Shown: positions 57,401 to 64,000 of the stretch, in pieces
Layout of the letters: every line of letters starts with the position of its first letter
Position numbering within the stretch: position 1 is the first letter of the stretch
Source of the DNA: Tetrahymena elliotti 4EA
Taxonomy: Eukaryota > Ciliophora > Oligohymenophorea > Hymenostomatida > Tetrahymenidae
Reading direction: 5' to 3'
NCBI GenBank assembly: GCA_000231825.2
Contig: JH720315.1
Coordinates: forward strand, 481,663 to 545,662
DNA: 64,000 bases
The notes under the pieces: model-generated
Databases searched by the model: none
Told to the model about the DNA's origin: nothing
The model's input: only the letters and a program-made list of their open reading frames with translations
Position numbers and translations under genes: made by a program

Positions 57401-57853
57401 AGATTATTGATTTGAAAAAAAATATTTACCTGGATTTACTTATTTATTTATCTCAACGCATAAGTAGAGACTTTGATTCTGGTTATCAGAATTCATTAAT
57501 CCTACATAAATACTAGAAGGATCAGTTTCAAGAGAATAGTCAATGCATTGCTAAAATGATGAATCCAAGCAAATTTTCCTATCAATAGTATTCCAGCATT
57601 AAGCCTAGTTACTTTGAGAAATTTATTTATTTGATAAACAGGTTAAACTGTATGAGTCTCTTCCCAAAAAACCTGCATATAATTAGTAAGAAAGACAATT
57701 AGGTGGTTAAAGACATTCGTCCTGTAAAGGAGATCTACAATCATTTTTTTAGGATAGTTAATTATAATAAGCACACTATGTGAAAGAGCAAGGTTGACAA
57801 TTTATCTTCAAAACTAAGCAAAATAAAATAAATGTAACATTAAATTATCTCAT
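45462..57853 (-). CDS. Large cysteine-rich, beta-helix, multi-pass membrane protein (type B, copy 2)
   Basis: A 12.4 kb multi-exon gene paralogous to the type B gene at 32521-44805. The ATG at 57851-57853 opens a signal peptide (MRQFNVTFILFCLVLKINC) followed by QPCSFTQC, which parallels the start of copy 1. Early Cys repeats include FLGRDSYSLTC and IYVGLMNSDNQ. CxxC furin-like repeats and the beta-helix follow (about 51.6-48.0 kb, GGA turns near 48,330, 48,415, 49,190, 49,280 and 49,390). Then come NGYWRKD and GFIGPLCADCD (about 47.2 kb), membrane segments such as ILYPLFLIWSILIPLLLL, and the loop GIFYSEYKEQFFYWEFIK (about 46.12 kb). The tail has KLGFVDKKKILNSWVKLRK and ends at TGA 45462-45464. 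An intron of about 50 bases near 45,920-45,970 splits the last membrane part. One intron is far longer than in copy 1 (55615-56079). Function unknown; probably a surface protein, as for its neighbours. Confidence 0.75.
47960..51640 (-). other. Beta-helix region of type B copy 2
   Basis: This mirrors the beta-helix block of copy 1, with repeated GGA(I) turns and long Asn/Ile/Ser-rich, Cys-poor exons. The boundary with the Cys-rich domain lies near 51,640, where IGSGTKDDPLNIN follows the last Cys exons. It is interrupted by introns, for example about 49,680-49,830 and 50,880-50,995. Only motif and composition support the fold. Confidence 0.55.
55615..56079 (-). other. Unusually long intron (about 465 bases) in type B copy 2
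   Basis: The same intron in type B copy 1 is about 51 bases (42973-43023). Both end at a ~44-base exon with a C-x5-C pair (CHTLQYC in copy 1, CYGLSYC in copy 2), so the positions are homologous. The extra ~400 bases include a locally GC-richer spot at about 55,670-55,695, which reads GGWDCKQS in one minus-strand frame and could be a further small exon. Otherwise no coding signal is seen. Confidence 0.55.
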
Positions 57854-59844
57854 TTTTTTTTCTTTATTTATATTAATTTCAGACAAAAATTAATAGCAAA
57901 AAATATCATTTAATCTTTGCAAAAATCAGATTTTATTTTTCAATTTATTGTTACAATTTTTGCGTATATATCAAGATTTAATAATAAACATTATTTTCTT
58001 CAAATTTAAAAAAATACCACACATTTTAATAAAGACTATTGACTTTTGTTCTGATATTTGATATTAACAATAAAAATAATTGCTTTACTCCTTACTAATC
58101 TCCTTTCATTTTTTTATCAAAATTATGAATGACTAATCAACAAAAATACATTATTATAAATAGCAACCTAATTTATTTAATACAGACATCTACTCTGTAA
58201 TTAAGTTTTTGCTACTTTTATTCAATTTTACTTATCATTTTTTCTTCATAACTATTTAGTTAGCTTTATTATTGACATTTTTGATTTTGGATATACAGAG
58301 TATTCATATAGTGTCTAATAAATTCAAAAATAATAAAATAGCGAATATCATTAACTATTTTGATTTGTTACTTAATAATTTGGGAACAAAAGATACTTTA
58401 TTTTTACCCTCTGTATTTTTTTTTCAAAAATAATTTATTTTTATTTTGTAAGATTTAAATATTAAGATAAGCTTGAGAATCCAATCTGAAATGAAATGTT
58501 TAAACTTTCATAATTTATTTTTTCAGTTTTATTCAGTTTTAGCAGAAAAACCCTTCATTCGACTTTATATTTAATAATAATAATAAAAATATTTGATTTA
58601 ATCTTTTTTTTTATTCATATTTTAGTTTTTAAAAAAACCTTTAATGTTACTAAAATAGTTTTTTTTCATATAATTTTTTGAATTTTAAGTCGATTTTATT
58701 TCTCTCTTTGAAATATTTGAATTTTTTTACAATCTAAAATAAATTTAAGAAAATAAATAACAAAAATGAAAAAAAATAGTTAATTTTATGATTATTTTTG
58801 TTTACTTTTGTTTGCTGTAAGAAAATAAAAACATTTGATTAAATTATGGAATTACAGAAATAAATGAAAAAATGTGTAAGAGCTGATTAAAATTTGTTAG
58901 ATTAATTAAGACTAAAAGATTAAATTAATCTAAATTTGTATTATTTAGAACAATTTCCTTTATTTTTCATCTATTCTACATAAATACTTAAGTATTTTGA
59001 AGGAGTAATAAATTTACAAAAAAAAAATAGAACAATACAAAACTATTATCAGAAAATATTTTTTCAGATTCAAATCTTTTTTTAAAATAATATCATAGTC
59101 ATAAAATAAAAAGTAAAAAATATAAAATAGCTTAATAATTTAATATTCTTAATTTGTGTAATATATCTTTGTTTTTTTTATAATTTTTTTACTTGTTTGA
59201 AAAATAAATCTGAAAAGATGATGTAAATATTGATAGTATATTTTTTAAATTAATTTGAATATCTTTAATGAACATATTGATAATGTAGAAGATTAAATAA
59301 ATTTTAATTTCAAATAAAACCTTCATAATAGATTTCAAAAATAATCTGAGCAATTAGTTAAGTAGGATTTAGTTAAATAAATTTTTATATGTTTTACTGA
59401 AAAATGATTTAATTGATCCAATTAATACTGTACTTTATATATTATGGCTTATAAAATTAGAATAATAAAACAAATATAAAAAAATTGTTCAAAATTTTTA
59501 TATTTAAAAGTAATTAATAATAAAATAAAGCAACATATATAAATAAATTAAAGTATATTATTTTGAATAGCTATTCAGAATGGCTTAATTTTTTTAGATA
59601 AAAATTAAATAAACTTAATTTAATAATGAAAAAAATATGAAAGAATTTAAAATATGGTAAAATTTTTTAATTTTTAAAATATAAATACCTTTTATTCCTA
59701 TTTGATTACTTTCTTTATCAGTGTGTAAAAATAGTTTCTTTTTTTAAATTCAAATCTAATAAAAATTAAAAAATATTTAAACAAACAAATAAATATAAAA
59801 CATAAAATAATATTTACATAAATTGATTAATTGTTTTAATAATT
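57854..59844. other. Large intergenic region between type B copy 2 and the partial type A gene
   Basis: About 2 kb of very AT-rich DNA, the longest gene-free stretch in the window. I looked for fragments of the family motifs (Cys pairs, GGAI turns, YGFF loop) and found none. No RNA gene is evident. It should include the promoter of type B copy 2. Confidence 0.5.
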
Positions 59845-62800
59845 TCATATTTTAGTCTTATTTTTTTCAAAGTTCATGCAAGTAATTAATTTTTTATTTT
59901 GGAAATAGAGTTGTTTTAATTAGATCATTATTTCTACATTTTTATATTCTAATTTAAAGTTAAAATATTTCAGACTAAAGATAGTTTTTCTAAGTTATTC
60001 CCATAGATAATGAGTTTTGAGTCTTCTTTATATCTACTTTTATATAAAATTAACCTTCATAATGCAATTTAACTTTGATTATTAAGATTAGATTTTTTTT
60101 ATTAACTCTACATTATTCAATTTTAATTGAAACAATATTAATATTGAAATCACAGAAACCAAGAAAACGAGAACAACTGTGCATAAGATTTAAACTATTT
60201 CATAATTTAAGCTGTACTATATAGAATTAATACTAAAGCATAAAGCTGTCAAGTATTAAATTCTGAAATCTAATCTATTGAACCTCTCATTTACAAAAGG
60301 TTTGACTATTAATGTTAAAAAAATATTAAGTTAAAATTAAAATTTACTTTAGTAAAACTAAGAAAATATTTCTAAAAAAATTACAGTAATAAACTAATAA
60401 GCAGTAGATTAAAGATATCAATATAGATACAACAATCTATAATTGATTTATTGTGTAAGTAAACTCAAGATTCATAAAAACCAAAAATTTATAAATTAAT
60501 CTAACTAAATCCCAAAGAATAAAGTCTTATTTATAATCAGCTGTAAAGAATCCAAAAAGAATTTAATTTTCATACTTTTTTAATAAAAACCTATATCTGC
60601 TAATCTTTATGAACAAAAAGCCAATTAGCATTAATAAAGCTAATACAATTACCACTAAAATCAATAATCCTAATTTGCTATCTTTTAATACTTCACATTA
60701 AATGGAAAGATATTCCATAATAAAAAGCTGGTTGTCAAATTATTAGCAATTAATCTATTTTATAAAATATTAAAAATCAAACAAAATTATTTAATTCAAA
60801 GTATTTACAGATCTAAAAATTTTGGAGAATAAGGCATTAAATGAAAAGATGAAATTATGCTTATAGATGCTAATACCATAAACTTTAATTGTTTTTTATG
60901 ATAACTTCTTTTCTTTTATGAAAAGTACCAAAGTGTAATCCAAAATATACAAAACAGATATACTGCCAAATAAAAGTAAATGCCTTTGAAGATTATATTT
61001 GTATCTTTTATTAGCTTCTCTAAAAAACATTCAGATATTCTTAGTTAATTGCTAAAAAGGTTTCCAATATCAATAAAAATATAAGAAAATATATTAGATA
61101 TGTTTTGATTATAATAAAACACTACCCCTGTAAGAGATGATTAGAATATTAAATATTTTATGAAAAACATTATATTTTAATCATCTTTGCGGTATTATTC
61201 TTTATAAAGCAATAAATAGGCAACTTTTATCTTTATTTTAAAGTTAATTTGTTTTCTCAATTTTTCAGCTAAGAAAATAGATAGGATAGTCCCATAAATA
61301 AAAATAGTTATAGGATAAATTAAATCAGAATATTTCGCATCTTAACATCTATGAAATATTAAAAAATGATTTTAAAATTTATTTAACAAATTAAAATACT
61401 TTTTGCATTTTTCATTCAAATTCATGAAATAAGTTTCACCCCAATATTAGCCAGTTCTATCACAATCCTCACAAAGTGCCCCAATATATCCTAATAATTT
61501 TTTAAATAAATAAAATGAATTTTTACTATAAAAATTTACCTTATTTACAGTAATAGTTTATATCAGTGAGTTTAAATTAAAATAAACTCATTTGATTTAT
61601 TTACTTTTTTTCAATATCTCCTACACAATTTTTACAAGGATATAAAACAGTAGATGTTTAACTTACTCTCCATAGATTAGATGGTAAATATATCTAATCT
61701 CTATAACAATAAACTTCCTAACTAGGGCAAGATTAGCATACATCAGATACTAGAAAACTATATTAATTATCTTTACAATCTTAGCATGAATCATACTTTT
61801 CTAATAACATTTTTGGTATTTAACCAACTAAGCAACTGGAAGCCATTTTTACAATAACTATCAATGAGTAATTTGAGTATCCTATAACAAATGAATTTGA
61901 ATCAAATATAGGAATTGAAATTAAATCACTACTTATTTCTAATTTAATTTATTATTTAAATGTTCCATAAACTTTTACATGCTAAGTCAGATTGAAACCT
62001 CCATTTTTGTGATAAATTCTATTTGAACTAATGAATCCATTTCCATCCTAAATACTTACTAATAAAAAGGCTTCTTTAGAGATGTTTATAATTTCTTAAT
62101 TCTAATCATTTGATAATTTTAATATTACATCTTCCTAATTTTATTTTTTAAAATTAAATTTAGTGAGGGAGTAAAATTAATTAATTAAAAATAATTTAAA
62201 GATGATTTTTTATATGAAATTTTTTTTTCAGGCCTACCATAATTTTGACAAGCCATACCCAAATTAAAAGACTTGTAAAAATCAATAATTAATAAATAGG
62301 ATAAATTATTTATTTCATTCATACATCTTAGTTGATAATTTATTTTGATAATAATCTGATACCCTACTGCTAAAAATATCAAGAGAAATTGGTTTTTTTT
62401 TTTCGTGGTAAATTTATAAATAAATTCACTAATTTTTGTAGTAGAAGAAGAAGAAGGGTTGGACTTTATTTTAATTAGGTTTAACTTTTATTTAAAATTA
62501 TGTAAAATGCAGATAGTAAAAAAATGAGTTTAGATAAAATAATTTGCATTTCTATTGAAATATTCTAATTTCAAATTTAGGTTCTTCTGTAAAAGATATT
62601 TTTTTATTATTAATTACTTTTCTCGAATTAAAAAAAAACTAACAAGAAAATTGAAAATTTACCTTAAATTATCCTCCTAAATGATTTGTTAAGCTTAAGA
62701 TACTTTATGTAGAAAGCTATTAGTTGATATATGTATTTATTTAAATCGGAGAAGTGTAAATATTATCACTATAAAAATAAGCCTTATTTAGTTTAAAGGT

Positions 62801-64000
62801 ATTATTTAAATATTTATTCACGCTTTATCCTGTTGAAGAAGCTACAGCACCTCCATTTAAAGAAATATTTTCTTTAAATGTATTATTAACAAGTTCCAAT
62901 TAGTTTTCTAAAATATATTTTTTTTCATTTTAAATGTAAATAGCTCCACCTTCAGTACTTGCAAAATTGTTTTAAAAAGTAGATTTTGTTATTATTAAAG
63001 AAGAGTTTTTTAAATATATTGATCCACCATATGTTAATGCCTTATTATTTTTAAATATACACTTTGAAATACTAATTGCATTTAAATAATTTTGAGAGAT
63101 TTCGTAACTTTGCTAAATATAAAGGCTGGCTCCCTAATTTGCAATATTATTTTCAAAATTACTATTTTTAATTATTTATTATGAAGAAATTATTTGAATA
63201 ATTCCACTAGAGCAGAAGTTACAAATATTATTAGTAACTTTGAGATTTTCTATAAGGCAATTCTGACTTTTGTAAAATGCTATATTTTATATTTTATTGT
63301 TTAAATCAGTTAATTTTAAATAGCTATTAATATTGATATTATTATCCATTGTATTATTATAAATACTAATTATTTTTGCATAAGTTATATTTATGAGGTT
63401 ATCTATAAATGTATTTTCATTATAAATATTATTGAATTCAGAGTAAAGCTCAACTGATTTAATGAAAAGAATCTTCTAAAAAATATATGGACTGATTTTG
63501 TTTTTATCTAAATTTTCAATATTGCTTGAAAAAATTTTAAATTGAGAATTTTCGATTTATATTTCATAAATATTTTAGATTGCAAACAGAAAATTGTTAG
63601 TAGACTAAATTTTTTTTTAGTGTTGATCTGAAATAAATAGATTAAGCTTTTAGAATTAATCAATCATCACTTCTATCTCATTAATTGAATTTAAATATTT
63701 AAGTACCACTGCTGTCTTAGATATTATAGTGCTATCAATATTTAAATTACCTCCTTGTACTGAATAGTTGTTAGTAAAAGTAATTTCTTCAATAAAAATA
63801 GAACTCCTTGGCTTAAAAGAAGTCTTAACTTGTATGGCTCCACCTTTAAAAGAAGCAAAGTTACTAATAAAATGAGACTTATAAATAAATGCATCAAAGG
63901 TAGGCGATTTCTATCCATCTATGAAAAGAGCTCCACCTTATGCTTCTAAATCATTTATATTATATGCAATATTATTGCTAAAAATACAGTTTTTAATATA
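59845..64000 (-). CDS. Type A beta-helix, multi-pass membrane protein (3' part, runs off the window)
   Basis: Only the C-terminal part is present; the N-terminus lies beyond 64000. From the right edge down to about 62.1 kb the frame shows beta-helix sequence with GGA turns near 62,850, 62,941, 63,838 and 63,931. Next is a Cys module (CQDCKDNQYSF, VCQSCPSQEVYC, LPSNLWRVS, about 61.8-61.65 kb) and GYIGALCEDCD (about 61.47 kb). The membrane segments follow (for example LLILVVIVLALLMLIGFLFI, about 60.65 kb), with the loop FGFFTADYKQDFILWDLVR. After an intron of about 45 bases near 60,310-60,355 the frame continues with KPFVNERFNRLDFRIQY, a last membrane segment and a basic tail, stopping at TGA 59845-59847. 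The end closely parallels the gene at 8598-29323 (KPYKKNKLNEIDFKIQY), so I place it in type A. Confidence 0.75.

Noticed and set aside
57854..59844. Hidden tRNA, snRNA or small protein gene in the 2 kb spacer
   Set aside because: No GC-richer block, cloverleaf-like pairing or motif-bearing frame could be found by eye; the spacer is uniformly AT-rich.

Overview
The window reads as nuclear DNA of an oligohymenophorean ciliate, most likely Tetrahymena or a close relative. It is very AT-rich. Long coding frames appear only when TAA and TAG are read as glutamine and TGA as the sole stop, as in ciliate nuclear code 6. The genes are broken by many short AT-rich introns with GTAAA-type donors and AG acceptors. 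Under the standard code almost no frame exceeds 100 codons, so ordinary gene finders will miss nearly everything. I could not tell macronuclear from micronuclear DNA with certainty.

Every gene I can support lies on the minus strand. In rising coordinates they are: (1) a PIKK-family kinase gene at 584-7787 that best matches SMG1, the nonsense-mediated-decay kinase; (2) a giant gene at 8598-29323 for a secreted-then-anchored protein; (3) a decayed 3' fragment of the same family at 30577-32252; (4) and (5) two closely similar 12.3-12.4 kb genes at 32521-44805 and 45462-57853; (6) the 3' part of another member from 59845 past the right edge. Gaps between genes run from about 0.3 to 2 kb and show nothing recognisable beyond AT-rich sequence.

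The four giant genes and the pseudogene form one tandem family. The complete members share an order: N-terminal signal peptide; a long cysteine-rich ectodomain with repeats carrying a Y-x-G-R-D/N...C-L motif; CxxC furin or growth-factor-receptor-like repeats; a beta-helix region with many G-G-A-I/V turns resembling the GGAI repeats of chlamydial polymorphic outer membrane proteins; a short Cys module with Y-W-R/K-x-N and G-x-I/V-G-x-L/I-C-x-D-C-D motifs; seven to nine membrane segments; and a basic tail. Two C-terminal subtypes are seen: type A (genes at 8598 and 59845, and the pseudogene) and type B (32521 and 45462), ordered A, pseudo-A, B, B, A.

Within the 8598-29323 gene a multi-exon cassette of 1,150-1,167 bp is repeated in tandem five times with introns kept in place (21026-26801). 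This suggests the ectodomain grew by duplication of genomic DNA. Functionally the array looks like a locus for large cell-surface proteins (adhesion, recognition or sensing). The actual role cannot be read from the sequence. All exon joins were made by eye, so internal boundaries are approximate.
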